A DNA stretch of 64,000 nt from Amycolatopsis regifaucium (GCF_001613935.1 NZ_LQCI01000003.1:124001-188000), one strand, 5' to 3'. Positions 18,316 to 28,572 are shown, numbered from the stretch's first letter. Made by a program: numbers and translations. Notes: generated from the letters alone by a model not told the origin.

Positions 18316-19179
18316 TTAGCGAGCCCTCAAGAAGTTCGCCAGTCCAGCCAGGTCGTCCGTATTCAGGTGGTCGACCCCGGCGGCGACCAGCTCTTTCCAC
18401 AACGTTTCCCGGGCGGGACCGGCACCGTCCGGCGTCGCCCAGAAGCGCACCCGCTGGCCCGCGGCGTGGGCCCGGTTAACCAGGTCGTGCAGTTTCGCGC
18501 GCTCTTCGGCGGGGAAGGGGCCGTCGCCCGTCCAGGTGAAGAGCCCGGTCCAGGAATCGGAGACCAGTGGGGTCAGCCGGGGGTCCGAGCCGATGTTCAG
18601 GTCGTTCTCGTCCTTGATCCGGCCGTCGTAGAAGGCGAGCCGGACCCGCTGCCCGAGCATGACGTCCTTGGGCCGTCCGCCGGAGATGACCGCGGTGACC
18701 GCCCGCTTCTGAACGTGTCCGAACGCGTACAGAGAGAAAAGGAAGGAGTAGCGCGGGTTGTACAGCCGCTTCTCCAAGGCCGCGTAGGTGCCTTTCGCGT
18801 CACCCTTGACGTCGATCAGCAGCTGAAACTCCGCACGCTGCCGATAGACGCCGACGCCGTGGTTGGCCAGGACACGCTCGCGCAGCGGCTCCAGGTAGAG
18901 CGACTCCAAAGTGCGCTCCGGGCGTGTGTCCGCGAGATCGTGTGCGACCAGCAACTGCCCGTCCACGAGGAAGATGTCGGCCTCGACGCTGGTGAAGCCC
19001 TGGTCGAGCGCGTCGCGCAGCGGACGGGCGTGCTCGTAGTCGTTGTGGCTGTGCGCACGCGTCAGTGGCCGGACGCCGGGTCCGTGTCCGTGTCCGTGGG
19101 CGGAAGCGGGGGTGGTCGCCAGGCTCGTGGCGGCGACGGCCGCGAGCAGTGCGGCGAGGACACGGCGGGGAGTGATCAC
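18316..19179 (-). CDS. Secreted glycerophosphodiester phosphodiesterase-like protein
   Basis: TIM-barrel phosphodiesterase of the GDPD/PI-PLC superfamily, exported by a signal peptide (cleavage near TPASAHGHG). Motifs: AHSHNDYEHARPLRDAL, TSVEADIFLVDGQLLVAHD (metal-binding Glu/Asp and His) and late GVDHLNTDDLAGLANFL. The variant HNDY... start resembles the subgroup annotated as PI-PLC-like/alkaline-phosphatase-associated. GTG 19179 has GAGGA 7 bases upstream; an upstream extension would put 20 residues before the signal. 287 residues. No partner gene. Confidence 0.8.
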   Translation of the reverse strand: MITPRRVLAALLAAVAATSLATTPASAHGHGHGPGVRPLTRAHSHNDYEHARPLRDALDQGFTSVEADIFLVDGQLLVAHDLADTRPERTLESLYLEPLRERVLANHGVGVYRQRAEFQLLIDVKGDAKGTYAALEKRLYNPRYSFLFSLYAFGHVQKRAVTAVISGGRPKDVMLGQRVRLAFYDGRIKDENDLNIGSDPRLTPLVSDSWTGLFTWTGDGPFPAEERAKLHDLVNRAHAAGQRVRFWATPDGAGPARETLWKELVAAGVDHLNTDDLAGLANFLRAR

Positions 19180-19261
19180 TTGCGCATCCTCGGCGGCTTC
19201 GGCGTCCGGCCGGTGAATTCCGGACGGACCGCAGGTCAAAGGCCCTGGAACGACTCGCGGG

Positions 19262-19280
19262 GGAGCAAGGGACCTTTGCT
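19262..19280. repeat. 19-bp palindromic unit, reverse copy of 13882-13900
   Basis: GGAGCAAGGGACCTTTGCT lies 25 bases past the stop of the leftward moaD gene and is the exact reverse complement of the unit after the malic enzyme gene. The 3' position suggests a short terminator-like element. Confidence 0.55.
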
Positions 19281-19304
19281 CTCGCTTTCCCGCGTTCGCG
19301 CTGG

Positions 19305-19568
19305 TCAGCCGCCTGCGAACGGGGGCAGGACGTCCAGTTCGGCGCCCTCGGTCAGTGGCCGCGTGAGATCCCGCACGGCGACGCCGTCCAGCAGGTACGA
19401 GACGGCTTCGAGCAGCTTCGGCAGCGTCTCGGGGTGAAGTTCACGGAGACGGGTGACGGCGTCGGCGACGCGGGCGCCGTCCGGCAGGGTGACCTTCTCC
19501 TCGTCGATGCCGACGGCCGCGCGGGCCGAGGCGAAGTACCGCACCACGATGGTCACCATGTCAGCCAC
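19305..19568 (-). CDS. moaD: Molybdopterin synthase sulfur carrier subunit MoaD
   Basis: Ubiquitin-like ThiS/MoaD fold of 87 residues ending in the required Gly-Gly (VLPPFAGG), which is activated as thiocarboxylate and delivers sulfur to MoaE. VTIVVRYFASARAAVG forms the first strand-turn-strand. GTG 19568 overlaps the moaA stop, so moaA and moaD are translationally coupled; an ATG at 19559 is an alternative. Confidence 0.9.
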   Translation of the reverse strand: MADMVTIVVRYFASARAAVGIDEEKVTLPDGARVADAVTRLRELHPETLPKLLEAVSYLLDGVAVRDLTRPLTEGAELDVLPPFAGG

Positions 19569-20625
19569 CGATCGCGCTCATCGGCCGGATCGGCTGCGCG
19601 AAGCCGGCCTCGTTGATCTCGTGCCCGGCGAGCTTGCCCCACATGGTCGCCCGCCACGCGTCCGCCACCTCTTCTTCGCGCGCGCCCGCGCGCACGAGGG
19701 CGCGCAGGTCGGTTTCGTCGTTGCTGAACAGGCACGAGCGCACCGCGCCGTCGGCGGTCAGCCTCGTCCGTTCGCAGGCGCCGCAGAACGGTCTCGTCAC
19801 CGACGCGATCACGCCGACGTCGCCCGGGCCGCCGTCGACCAGCCAGCGTTCGGCGGGCGCCCCACCGCGGGCGGCGGGGTACGGCGACAGCGAGAACTCC
19901 TCGCCGAGCATGCCGAGGATCTCCTCGGCGGTGATCATGTCGCGCCGGTTCCAGCCGTGCTGCGCGTCCAGCGGCATCTGTTCGATGAACCGCAGGTGGT
20001 AGCCCTCGGCGAGGCAGAATCGCAGCAGCGGCACGGCCTGGTCCTCGTTCAGCCCGCGCATCAGCACCGCGTTGACCTTCACCGGCGCCAGCCCGGCCTC
20101 GCGGGCGGCGGCCATGCCGGCGAGTACGTGCGACAGCCTGTCGCGCCGGGTGATCGTCTCGAACAGCGCGCGATCGACGGTGTCCAGCGAGACGTTGATC
20201 CGGTCCAGCCCGGCGTCGGCGAGGGATTTCGCGCGCTTCGCGAGCCCGATCCCGTTGGTGGTCATGGAAAGCCGCGGCCGCGGTTCGAGTGCCGCGACCC
20301 GCTCGACGATGTGTTCCAGGCCCTGGCGCAGCAGCGGTTCACCGCCGGTGAGCCGGATGTCGGTGACGCCGAGCCGTTCGACGGCGATCCGCAGCAGGAA
20401 CACGAGTTCGTCGTCGGAGAGCACGTCCGCGCTCGGCATCCACTCGAGCCCCTCGGCCGGCATGCAGTAGGTGCAGCGCAGATTGCACTTGTCGGTGAGC
20501 GACACCCGTAGATCGGTCGCCACCCGGCCGAAGGTGTCGATCAGGGCGGGGTTGTCCGGCCTGGGCACGGTGGGGCCGCCGCGTGTACCGGGGACACGGG
20601 GAAACCCGAGATCGACTGCTGTCAT
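19561..20625 (-). CDS. moaA: GTP 3',8-cyclase MoaA
   Basis: Radical SAM enzyme that starts molybdenum cofactor synthesis from GTP. N-terminal 4Fe-4S motif in TDKCNLRCTYCMPAEGL, SAM-binding RLTGGEPLLRQ, and the second cluster in SVTRPFCGACERTRLTADG plus SCLFS. The C-terminal SAIGG ends with the GG tail needed for activity. ATG 20625 gives 354 residues, the normal size; longer frames lack support. First gene of a moaA-moaD pair, on the strand opposite moaC-mog-moaE. Confidence 0.93.
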   Translation of the reverse strand: MTAVDLGFPRVPGTRGGPTVPRPDNPALIDTFGRVATDLRVSLTDKCNLRCTYCMPAEGLEWMPSADVLSDDELVFLLRIAVERLGVTDIRLTGGEPLLRQGLEHIVERVAALEPRPRLSMTTNGIGLAKRAKSLADAGLDRINVSLDTVDRALFETITRRDRLSHVLAGMAAAREAGLAPVKVNAVLMRGLNEDQAVPLLRFCLAEGYHLRFIEQMPLDAQHGWNRRDMITAEEILGMLGEEFSLSPYPAARGGAPAERWLVDGGPGDVGVIASVTRPFCGACERTRLTADGAVRSCLFSNDETDLRALVRAGAREEEVADAWRATMWGKLAGHEINEAGFAQPIRPMSAIGG

Positions 20626-20848
20626 TGCCACCAGACTAACCCCGAAGCGGGAGAAAACGACTGTCCAGAATGTGTTTCGTACCGGATCGCCGCTTGGCCT
20701 GGTTTCTTCCTCGGGGGTTTTCCGGATGGCGAAATATCCGCTCTCGGCCGAGGAAACGGCCGGGTTCACGGACGAGCTTCGCAAGGGAGTGCCCGGCGAT
20801 TTCTGACGTCCGTAGCTTTTCCGCATCTGCGGAAGTAACCTCCCAAGC

Positions 20849-21253
20849 ATGCCGCAATTCCGGTTGTCCGAGGCTGCTCGTCTGCTCGGCGTCAGTGACG
20901 ACACCGTCCGCCGCTGGGTCCGCGCCGGCCAGTTGACCGCCTTCGACGACTCGGCGGGCCGCAAGGTCGTCGACGGCGCCGAACTCGCCGCGTTCGCCAA
21001 GGCACAGGCCGAACAGCCCGAGGATCCCTCCGGCGTCGGCCGTTCCGCGCGCAACCGGTTCGTCGGCCTGGTCACCGAGGTCGTCACGGACAAGGTGATG
21101 GCACAGGTCGAGCTCCAGTGCGGCTCGCATCGCGTGGTCTCCCTGATGAGCGCCGAGGCCGTCCGCGAACTCGGGCTGCGGCCGGGGGTGCTCGCGGTCG
21201 CCGTCGTCAAGGCGACCACCGTCGTGGTCGAAACCCCGGAGGGAAGCCGATGA
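20849..21253 (+). CDS. HTH (MerR-like) and molybdate-binding TOBE/Mop domain protein
   Basis: Residues 4-50 form an excisionase/MerR-type helix-turn-helix (FRLSEAARLLGVSDDTVRRW), and residues 66-130 a TOBE/Mop domain (RNRFVGLVTEVVTDKVMAQV) that binds molybdate. The gene overlaps modA by 4 bases at the head of modABC, so it is likely a molybdate-responsive regulator or storage protein for this transport operon. 134 residues, typical of the family. Confidence 0.88.
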   Translation: MPQFRLSEAARLLGVSDDTVRRWVRAGQLTAFDDSAGRKVVDGAELAAFAKAQAEQPEDPSGVGRSARNRFVGLVTEVVTDKVMAQVELQCGSHRVVSLMSAEAVRELGLRPGVLAVAVVKATTVVVETPEGSR

Positions 21254-22011
21254 GGAGACTCGTCCCCGCCCTGCTCGCGCTGGCACTGGCCGCGACGGCC
21301 TGCGGTTCGGAGCGACCCGTCACCGCGACGATCGAGTCGAGGACGCTCACCGTGTTCGCGGCGGCGTCACTGACCGAGTCGTTCGGGACGCTGGGGAAGC
21401 GGTTCGAGGAGCGGAACTCCGGCGTGACCGTGAAGTTCAGCTTCGAGGGTTCCTCGGCGCTGGTCCAGAAGCTGACCCAAGGCGCGAAAGCCGACATCTT
21501 CGCGTCCGCCGATCAGGCCAATATGGACAAGGCCGCCAAAGGCGAGGTGCTCGACGGGCAGCCGTCGGTGTTCGCCACCAACCGGCTCGCCATCGTCGTC
21601 GGCAAAGGCAACCCCAAGGGCATCAAGGGCCTGGCGGACCTCGCGAAGGACGGGCTGACCGTGGTCGTCTGCGCGCCGCAGGTGCCGTGCGGGGCGGCGG
21701 CGAAGAAGGTCCAGCAGACCTCCGGGGTCACGCTCAAGCCCGCGAGCGAGGAGCAGGACGTCAAGTCAGTGCTCGCGAAGGTGCGGTCGGGCGACGCCGA
21801 CGCCGGACTCGTCTACGTCACCGACGCGACGTCGGCCGCCAAACAGGTCGACAAGGTGGACTTCCCGGAGTCGGCGGGCGCGGTCAACAGCTATCCGATC
21901 GCGGTGGTGAAGGACGCTCCCCAGGCCGATCTCGCCAGGCGTTTCAGGGAGTTCGTCCTCAGCGCGGAGGGCAAGCAAGAACTGGCGAAGGCCGGTTTTG
22001 GCGCGCCCTGA
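21250..22011 (+). CDS. modA: Molybdate ABC transporter substrate-binding protein ModA
   Basis: Lipoprotein (Cys near residue 18 in AATACGSE) that captures molybdate outside the membrane. The [17 protein letters not shown] start, [20 protein letters not shown] and [15 protein letters not shown] blocks are diagnostic. ATG overlaps the stop of the regulator gene. 253 residues. A family A palindrome begins 2 bases after its stop and separates it from modB. Confidence 0.93.
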   Translation: MRRLVPALLALALAATACGSERPVTATIESRTLTVFAAASLTESFGTLGKRFEERNSGVTVKFSFEGSSALVQKLTQGAKADIFASADQANMDKAAKGEVLDGQPSVFATNRLAIVVGKGNPKGIKGLADLAKDGLTVVVCAPQVPCGAAAKKVQQTSGVTLKPASEEQDVKSVLAKVRSGDADAGLVYVTDATSAAKQVDKVDFPESAGAVNSYPIAVVKDAPQADLARRFREFVLSAEGKQELAKAGFGAP

Positions 22012-22012
22012 C

Positions 22013-22080
22013 CCCGCGTTTCGTCCTCTGAATGCGGTACATGCACGCGCAAGTACCGCATTCAGAGGACGAAATGCGGG
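22013..22080. repeat. Dispersed palindrome family A, copy 2, between modA and modB
   Basis: 68 bp. Arms of 28 bases (CCCGCGTTTCGTCCTCTGAA... and complement) with a 12-base loop pair completely apart from one G-T wobble. The copy starts 2 bases after the modA stop, and its last three G residues form part of the modB ribosome site GGGAG (22078-22082). A strong stem here could reduce read-through or stabilise modA mRNA. Confidence 0.85.
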
Positions 22081-22087
22081 AGCCGGG

Positions 22088-22864
22088 GTGCCGTGGGTGC
22101 TCTGGCCGCCGGCGATATGCGCGCTGGCGCTGGTGGTGCTGCCGGTCATCGGGCTGCTGGTGCGCTCGGACCTCGCGCGCTTCCCGAGTCTCATCGCCTC
22201 GCCGTCGTCGCTGAACGCGCTCAAGCTCTCGCTCACCACCGCCGGACTGTCCACTGTGGCCTGTGTGCTGTTCGGCGTCCCGCTCGCCGTGGTGCTCGCG
22301 CGTTCGGGGGCGCGCGGCGTCCGCGTGCTGCGCGCGGTGGTGCTGCTGCCGCTGGTCCTGCCGCCGGTGGTCGGCGGGCTCGCGCTGCTGTACCTGCTGG
22401 GCCGCAAGGGTTTCCTGGGCATTCTGGTGACCACCCTGACCGGCGAGCAGGTGCCGTTCACCACGGCCGCGGTGGTCATCGCGCAGACGTTCGTCGCCAT
22501 GCCGTTCCTCGTGGTCAGTCTTGAAGGCGCGTTGCGTGGCGCCGGTGACCGCTACGAGCGGGTCGCCGCGACGCTCGGAGCGAAGCCATGGACGGTGTTC
22601 CGCCGGGTCACGCTGCCGTTGCTGATGCCCGCTCTGGGTTCGGGGATCGTGCTCAGCTTCGCCCGGGCCTTGGGCGAGTTCGGCGCCACGATCACCTTCG
22701 CCGGCAGCCTGGAAGGAGTCACCCGTACCCTCCCGCTGGAGGTCTACACCCAGGCCGAGGTCGACGTCGACAGCGCCGTCGCGCTGGCACTGCTGCTCAT
22801 CCTGGTGGCCGTCGCGGTGATCGCGCTCGCCCGGCCGCGCGCCCTCGAAGGTGTCCGGTCGTGA
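22088..22864 (+). CDS. modB: Molybdate ABC transporter permease ModB
   Basis: Integral membrane channel with five to six hydrophobic helices and the EAA loop ([20 protein letters not shown]) that docks ModC. GTG 22088 ([15 protein letters not shown]) has GGGAG 5 bases upstream; longer frames would be translated through the repeat and lack a site. 258 residues. Ends GTGA over modC. Confidence 0.92.
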   Translation: MPWVLWPPAICALALVVLPVIGLLVRSDLARFPSLIASPSSLNALKLSLTTAGLSTVACVLFGVPLAVVLARSGARGVRVLRAVVLLPLVLPPVVGGLALLYLLGRKGFLGILVTTLTGEQVPFTTAAVVIAQTFVAMPFLVVSLEGALRGAGDRYERVAATLGAKPWTVFRRVTLPLLMPALGSGIVLSFARALGEFGATITFAGSLEGVTRTLPLEVYTQAEVDVDSAVALALLLILVAVAVIALARPRALEGVRS

Positions 22865-23928
22865 CCCTTTCGGCCGAGATCGCCCTCCGGCGCGGCGAGT
22901 TCGAACTGTCCGTCGAGTTCGAGGTACCCGACGGCGGGGTGCTCGCGCTGCTCGGGCCGAACGGTTCGGGGAAATCCAGTGTGCTCGGTTGCCTCGCCGG
23001 GCTGCTCCGGCCCGATCGGGCGCGGATCACCTTGGCGGGCCGTGGCCTGACGGGGCTGCCGCCGCACGCGCGCGGCATCGGCCTGCTCTCCCAGGACGCC
23101 CTGCTCTTCCCGCATCTGTCCGCTTTGGACAATGTCGCTTTCGCGCCCCGGTCCACCGGTGCGGGCCGCGCCGGGTCGAGAAGGCGCGCGCGGGAGTGGC
23201 TGACCGAAGTGGACGCGCTCGAACTCGCGGACCGCAAACCCGCGCAGCTCTCCGGCGGCCAGGCCCAGCGGGTCGCGATCGCACGGGCGCTGGCGGCCGA
23301 GCCGGGACTTCTGCTGCTCGACGAGCCCTTCGCCGCCCTCGACGTCGACGCGGCACCCGCCATCCGCGGCCTGCTCCGGCGGGTGCTGCGCGCCGGGCCA
23401 CCGACCGTGCTGGTCACCCATGATCCGCTCGACGCGCTCGCGCTGGCCGAGCACGTCGCCGTCCTCGACGGCGGCCGGATCGTCGAACGCGGTGAGACCC
23501 GGAAGGTGCTGGCCGCGCCGCGGACGGCGTTCACCGCGCGGATCGCGGGGCTGAACCTGGTGCCCGGCGTCGCCGTCGAAGGCGGTTTGCGCACGTCAGA
23601 CGGGTCGTCACTGGCCGGGATCCCGGCGGAGGACGTCGACGGCGGGCAACCGGCGGTCGCGGTGTTCCCGCCCAGCGCCGTCGCCGTGTACCTGAAGGAC
23701 GGTGAGCACCGGGGCAGCCCGCGCAACACCGTCGAGGGAGTCGTCGACGCGCTCGAACCACACGGACCGGTGATCCGCGTTCGGACGCGCGGTGCCGGCT
23801 GGGCGGCGGGGCTGGCCGCCGATCTGACCCCCGCCGCGGTGGCCGAACTGGCGCTCGAACCAGGGACACCGGTCGATCTTTCGGTCAAGGCGGCGTCCGT
23901 GGCTGTTCACGCCGCTCCCGATCATTAG
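22861..23928 (+). CDS. modC: Molybdate ABC transporter ATP-binding protein ModC
   Basis: ATPase energising ModB. Walker [16 protein letters not shown]-loop [13 protein letters not shown], signature [16 protein letters not shown], Walker [13 protein letters not shown] and the H-loop VTHD are intact. Residues 260-355 form a C-terminal Mop-like regulatory domain ([20 protein letters not shown]). 355 residues. Last gene of the mod operon. Confidence 0.93.
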   Translation: MTLSAEIALRRGEFELSVEFEVPDGGVLALLGPNGSGKSSVLGCLAGLLRPDRARITLAGRGLTGLPPHARGIGLLSQDALLFPHLSALDNVAFAPRSTGAGRAGSRRRAREWLTEVDALELADRKPAQLSGGQAQRVAIARALAAEPGLLLLDEPFAALDVDAAPAIRGLLRRVLRAGPPTVLVTHDPLDALALAEHVAVLDGGRIVERGETRKVLAAPRTAFTARIAGLNLVPGVAVEGGLRTSDGSSLAGIPAEDVDGGQPAVAVFPPSAVAVYLKDGEHRGSPRNTVEGVVDALEPHGPVIRVRTRGAGWAAGLAADLTPAAVAELALEPGTPVDLSVKAASVAVHAAPDH

Positions 23929-23937
23929 GGTGGGGGC

Positions 23938-24732
23938 ATGAACGAGCGCCGTTGGACGTACCTCAGCGACATGGATGGCGTGCTGGTCAAGGAGGAGCAC
24001 CTCGTGCCCGGCGCGGACGAGTTCCTCAAGGAGCTGCGCGCGAACGACATCGGGTTCCTGGTGCTGACCAACAACTCGATCTACACCCCGCGTGACCTGC
24101 GGGCGAGGCTCGAGCGGACCGGTCTGGACATCCCCGAGGAGGCCATCTGGACCTCCGCGCTGGCGACCGCGAAGTTCCTCGCGTCGCAGCGGCCGAACGG
24201 CTCGGCGTTCGTGATCGGCGAGGCCGGGCTCACCACGGCACTGCACGAAGTCGGCTACGTCCTGACCGAACGCGACCCGGACTACGTCGTCCTCGGTGAG
24301 ACGCGCACGTACAGCTTCAGTGCGATCACCCGCGCGATCCGGCTGATCGAGAGCGGCGCGAAGTTCATCGCCACCAACCCGGACGCCACCGGCCCCAGCG
24401 TGGAGGGCTCCATGCCCGCCACCGGCTCGGTCGCCGCGCTGATCGAAAAGGCGACCGGCCGTTCGCCGTACTACGTCGGCAAGCCGAACCCGCTGATGAT
24501 GCGCTCGGCGCTGCGGCGACTCGGCGCGCATTCGGAGTCGACGCTGATGATCGGCGACCGGATGGACACCGACGTCCACTCGGGAATCGAGGCCGGACTC
24601 CAGACGATCCTGGTGCTGACCGGCATCTCCAGCCGGGAGAGCGCCGAGCACTATCCGTACCGGCCGACCATGATCATCGACTCGATCGCCGATCTCGTCG
24701 GCCGTACCGGCGACCCGTTCGGCGAAGGCTGA
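23938..24732 (+). CDS. HAD-IIA family hydrolase (NagD-like phosphatase)
   Basis: Phosphatase of the HAD superfamily, subclass IIA. Motif [14 protein letters not shown] with nucleophile Asp, motif [10 protein letters not shown], motif [20 protein letters not shown] and [18 protein letters not shown]. 264 residues. It follows modC by 9 bases and may be read with the operon, but its substrate (NMP or glycolate phosphate in relatives) cannot be inferred. Confidence 0.9.
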   Translation: MNERRWTYLSDMDGVLVKEEHLVPGADEFLKELRANDIGFLVLTNNSIYTPRDLRARLERTGLDIPEEAIWTSALATAKFLASQRPNGSAFVIGEAGLTTALHEVGYVLTERDPDYVVLGETRTYSFSAITRAIRLIESGAKFIATNPDATGPSVEGSMPATGSVAALIEKATGRSPYYVGKPNPLMMRSALRRLGAHSESTLMIGDRMDTDVHSGIEAGLQTILVLTGISSRESAEHYPYRPTMIIDSIADLVGRTGDPFGEG

Positions 24733-24769
24733 GGGGCGCGGCGGGCAGCGGAGGGCTTATCGTCACAAG

Positions 24770-25585
24770 ATGCACGCCGATCAGCCCGCGTCCCCGACCT
24801 ACGTGGTCGGTGACGTGCACGGACACCGGGACGAGCTGGCCGAAGCGCTCCGGGAGAAGGGGCTGCTCGACGCCGACGACGATTGGGCCGGCGGTGAAGC
24901 CACCCTTTGGTTCCTCGGCGACTTCGTCGACCGGGGGCCGGACGGCGTCGGCGTCATCGATCTGGTGATGCGGCTGGAACGCCAGGCGGCCAAAGCGGGC
25001 GGGCACTGCGGGACGCTGCTGGGCAACCACGAGATCCTGCTGCTCGGGATGTACCACTTCGGTGACACGGAGGTGCCGTCCGACTTCGGGCCGCGCAGCT
25101 TCGCCCGAAGCTGGGAGATCAACGGCGGGCTGCTCGGCGACCAGGACAGACTCACGCCGCAACACATCGAATGGCTGACCTCGCGCCCGATGCTGACGCT
25201 GGCCGCGAACCACCTGCTGATGCACTCGGACACGCTCGAGTACCTCGGCTGGGGCGACGACATCGAAGAGATCAACACTCGCGGCCGCGAGATCCTCCAA
25301 GGCAGCGACATCCAGGCGTGGTGGGACGTGTGGCGGCGGATGACCACGCGGTACGCCTTCCGCGGTCCGGAAGGCGCCGAGGTCGCGCAGCAGCTGATGG
25401 ACCGGCTCGGCGGCGAGCGGATCGTGCACGGGCACAGCGTGATCGCCGACCAGCTCGGCATCCACCCGGCGCAGATCGAGGGACCGTACCTCTACGCGGG
25501 CGGGAAGGCGCTGGGGATCGACGGCGGGTTGTTCGTCGGCGGCCCGTGTCTCATCGTTTCGCTGCCGTGGGAACCCGAGGACTGA
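24770..25585 (+). CDS. Metallophosphoesterase
   Basis: Calcineurin-type phosphoesterase with all dimetal motifs: GDVHGHRDEL, FLGDFVDRGPDGVGV, LLGNHEILLLG, LTLAANHLLMHSD and IVHGHSVIAD. Relatives cleave diadenosine polyphosphates or phosphoproteins. 271 residues, cytosolic. Convergent with the YccF gene 4 bases away. Confidence 0.88.
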   Translation: MHADQPASPTYVVGDVHGHRDELAEALREKGLLDADDDWAGGEATLWFLGDFVDRGPDGVGVIDLVMRLERQAAKAGGHCGTLLGNHEILLLGMYHFGDTEVPSDFGPRSFARSWEINGGLLGDQDRLTPQHIEWLTSRPMLTLAANHLLMHSDTLEYLGWGDDIEEINTRGREILQGSDIQAWWDVWRRMTTRYAFRGPEGAEVAQQLMDRLGGERIVHGHSVIADQLGIHPAQIEGPYLYAGGKALGIDGGLFVGGPCLIVSLPWEPED

Positions 25586-25589
25586 GCCG

Positions 25590-25964
25590 TTATGGCAGCT
25601 CGACGATCTCCTTGCCGAGCGGCATCAGCGAGACCGGGATCATCTTGAAGTTCGCCACGCCCAGCGGGATCCCGATGATCGTGACGCACAGCGCGACCCC
25701 GGTCAGCACATGCCCGATCGCGAGCCACAGTCCGGCGAAGACGAACCAGATGACGTTGCCGATCGTCGACGCCGCGCCGGCGTCGCGCCGGTCGACCACC
25801 GTCCGGCCGAACGGCCACAGCGCGTAGGCCGCGATCCGGAACGACGCCAGTCCGAACGGGATGGTGACGATCAGGATGCAGCAGATGACGCCGGCGACGA
25901 CGTAACCGAGTGCCATCCACAGGCCGCACAGCACGAGCCAGATGACGTTCAGGATCAGGCGCAT
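25590..25964 (-). CDS. YccF domain membrane protein
   Basis: A 124-residue protein with two YccF repeats (ILNVIWLVLCGLWMALGYV and GNVIWFVFAGLWLAIGHVL), each a hydrophobic hairpin. Function unknown. ATG 25964 overlaps the stop of the PhzF gene by one base, so they form a two-gene unit. Confidence 0.88.
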   Translation of the reverse strand: MRLILNVIWLVLCGLWMALGYVVAGVICCILIVTIPFGLASFRIAAYALWPFGRTVVDRRDAGAASTIGNVIWFVFAGLWLAIGHVLTGVALCVTIIGIPLGVANFKMIPVSLMPLGKEIVELP

Positions 25965-26725
25965 CAGACGTGCAACTCTCCGCTGACCACGGTGACCGCC
26001 TGCCCCGAAAGCAGGACGCGGTCGCCGTCGAGGTTCATCCGGACGATGCCGCCGCGTGCCGAAGCCTGCTCGCCGACGAGCTTTTCCCGGCCGAGGCGAG
26101 CCGCCCAGTACGGCGCGAGGACGCAGTGCGCGGAGCCGGTGACCGGGTCTTCGTCGACGCCGACTCCCGGCGCGAAGAACCGGGTGACGAAGTCGATCCC
26201 GTCGACGTCGCCGGGCGCGGTGACCATCAGCCGTCCGGTCCAGTGCGCGCGCAGCGCGGCGAGATCCGGTTCGAGGGAGCGGACCACCGAAGCCTTGTCC
26301 ACCACCGCGAACAGGTTCTGGTGACTCCGGCCCACGTACTCGAAGGAGACGCCCGGCAGGATCGACGACAGGTCGTCGTCGGATTCCCGGGGCGGGTCCG
26401 ACGGGAAGTCCATCGACACCCAGCCGTCTTCGGCCCGGCAGCGCAGTTCGCCGCTTCTCGTCGTGAAGACCTGCTCGCCGCCGAGGACGTGCGTGGTCGC
26501 CAGCGTCGCGTGCCCGCACAGGTCGACCTCGGTCTCCGGGGTGAACCAGCGAAGCGACTTCGGGCCTTCGTCACCGACCTCGACGAAGGCCGTCTCGGCG
26601 TGCTTCAACTCGGCCGCGACAGACTGCATCCAGTCCGCGTCGCCCGGCGAGTCCAGCAGCACGACGCCGGCGGAGTTGCCGGCGAAGGCCTCGGAGGTGA
26701 AGGCGTCGACGATGTAGAGGCGCAT
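25964..26725 (-). CDS. PhzF family isomerase
   Basis: Diaminopimelate-epimerase-like fold, proteins related to PhzF of phenazine synthesis. Core motifs: [29 protein letters not shown] (catalytic Glu region), [18 protein letters not shown] and [15 protein letters not shown] 26725 begins MRLYIVDAF as in the family; 253 residues. No phenazine genes are nearby, so the substrate is probably another small metabolite. Confidence 0.9.
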   Translation of the reverse strand: MRLYIVDAFTSEAFAGNSAGVVLLDSPGDADWMQSVAAELKHAETAFVEVGDEGPKSLRWFTPETEVDLCGHATLATTHVLGGEQVFTTRSGELRCRAEDGWVSMDFPSDPPRESDDDLSSILPGVSFEYVGRSHQNLFAVVDKASVVRSLEPDLAALRAHWTGRLMVTAPGDVDGIDFVTRFFAPGVGVDEDPVTGSAHCVLAPYWAARLGREKLVGEQASARGGIVRMNLDGDRVLLSGQAVTVVSGELHV

Positions 26726-26864
26726 GCCCCCGACGATATCCGTAGCGCGTGAACCCGGCCTCCGGGTTTTCCCTGAGGTGTCGCGGGTCTCCACTTGCAG
26801 GTGGCCGGCGTCACCCGCGCTTCCTAGACTCGACGCGTCGCTACCGCCGAACGCAGGAGTCCCC

Positions 26865-28523
26865 ATGCCTGACGCCCCCGCCTCGCCAAGCTACGCATCG
26901 GGAATTTCGGACGCCCCACTGCTGGGGGACACCATCGGCGACAACTTCGACCGGACCGTCGCCGCCTTCGGTGATCGTGCCGCGCTCGTCGACCGCGCGG
27001 CGGGAAAGCGCTGGACCTACACCGAATTCGCCGCCGAAGTGAACGCGCTCGCACTCGGGCTGCTGGACCTCGGCATCGCCAAGGGCGACCGCGTCGGCAT
27101 CTGGTCGCCGAACCGCTGGGAATGGACGTGTGTCCAGTACGCCACCGCGAAGATCGGCGCGATCCTGGTCAACATCAACCCGGCGTACCGCTCGCACGAA
27201 CTCGAGTACGTGCTGAACCAGGCCGGGATCAAGCTCATCGTGGCCGCGAACTCGTTCAAGACCTCGGATTACGCCGGCATGATCGCCGAAGCGGGGCCGA
27301 AATGCCCGGCGCTGGAACACGTAGTGCTGCTCGACAGCCCGGCGTGGCCGTCGCTGCTGGAGATCGGCGGCAAAGCCGACCACGCGCCGCTGGCCAAGCG
27401 TCAGAGCGAGCTTTCCGCGGACGACCCCATCAACATCCAGTACACCTCCGGCACCACGGGCTTCCCCAAGGGCGCCACGCTGAGCCATCACAACATCCTC
27501 AACAACGGCTACTTCGTCGGTGAACTCTGCAACTACACCGAAGCCGACAAGATCTGCCTTCCCGTTCCCTTCTATCACTGCTTCGGCATGGTGATGGGCA
27601 ATCTCGCGGCGACGAGCCACGGCGCGTGCATGGTGATCCCGGCGCCCGCGTTCGAGCCGAAGGCCACCCTCGAAGCCGTCGCGGCCGAGAAGTGCACGTC
27701 CCTGTACGGGGTTCCGACGATGTTCATCGCCGAACTGGCCGACCCGGACTTCGGCTCGTACGACCTTTCCTCACTGCGGACCGGGATCATGGCGGGTTCG
27801 CCCTGTCCGGTCGAGGTGATGAAGCAGGTCATCGACCGGATGGGCATGGCGGAGGTGTCGATCTGCTACGGCATGACCGAGACCTCGCCGGTGTCCACGC
27901 AGACCCGCGCCGACGATTCGGTGGAGCGGCGGGTGTCGACGGTCGGCCGGGTCGGGCCGCATCTGGAGATCAAGGTCGTCGACCCGGCGACCGGGCTGAC
28001 CGTGCCGCGCGGTGAGCCGGGTGAACTCTGCACACGCGGCTATTCGGTGATGCTCGGTTACTGGGAACAGGCGGACAAGACGGCCGAGGCGATCGACGCG
28101 GCGCGGTGGATGCACACCGGCGACCTCGCGATCATGGACGCCGACGGGTACGTCAACATCACCGGCCGCATCAAGGACATGGTCATCCGCGGCGGGGAGA
28201 ACCTGTACCCGCGGGAGATCGAAGAGTTCCTCTACACCCACCCGGACATCCTCGACGCGCAGGTCATCGGCGTGCCGGACGAGAAGTACGGCGAGGAACT
28301 GATGGCGTGGGTGCGCATGCGCGAGGGTGCGAAGCCGCTGACGGCCGAGGCGGTGCGCGAGTTCTGCGAAGGGAAGCTGGCGCGCTACAAGATCCCGCGC
28401 TACGTCCATGTCGTCGAGGAGTTCCCGATGACGGTGACCGGCAAGGTGCGCAAGGTCGAGATGCGGGAGCGGTCGATCAGCCTTCTCGGGCTGGAAGCCG
28501 CGGCTTCCGCCAAGCACGCCTGA
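26865..28523 (+). CDS. Fatty acid-CoA ligase (AMP-binding, FadD-like)
   Basis: Activates a fatty or other carboxylic acid as acyl-AMP then acyl-CoA. P-loop motif [34 protein letters not shown], hinge and [18 protein letters not shown], and catalytic Lys region [11 protein letters not shown] near the end are intact. ATG 26865 has AGGAG 5 bases upstream. 552 residues. The chain length is not predictable here; the sequence resembles medium-chain ligases. It stands alone. Confidence 0.9.
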   Translation: MPDAPASPSYASGISDAPLLGDTIGDNFDRTVAAFGDRAALVDRAAGKRWTYTEFAAEVNALALGLLDLGIAKGDRVGIWSPNRWEWTCVQYATAKIGAILVNINPAYRSHELEYVLNQAGIKLIVAANSFKTSDYAGMIAEAGPKCPALEHVVLLDSPAWPSLLEIGGKADHAPLAKRQSELSADDPINIQYTSGTTGFPKGATLSHHNILNNGYFVGELCNYTEADKICLPVPFYHCFGMVMGNLAATSHGACMVIPAPAFEPKATLEAVAAEKCTSLYGVPTMFIAELADPDFGSYDLSSLRTGIMAGSPCPVEVMKQVIDRMGMAEVSICYGMTETSPVSTQTRADDSVERRVSTVGRVGPHLEIKVVDPATGLTVPRGEPGELCTRGYSVMLGYWEQADKTAEAIDAARWMHTGDLAIMDADGYVNITGRIKDMVIRGGENLYPREIEEFLYTHPDILDAQVIGVPDEKYGEELMAWVRMREGAKPLTAEAVREFCEGKLARYKIPRYVHVVEEFPMTVTGKVRKVEMRERSISLLGLEAAASAKHA

Positions 28524-28572
28524 GAAGTTGACACTTAGGAGCAACCTGTCACTTTTGCCAGGCGTGTCCCCT

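Noticed and set aside
20471-20806. Open frame ending MAKYPLSAEETAGFTDELRKG... between moaA and the HTH/Mop gene
   Set aside because: Only the last 26 codons look coding-like, there is no convincing ribosome site, and the longer frame is antisense to moaA. It may be a micro-ORF but support is too thin.
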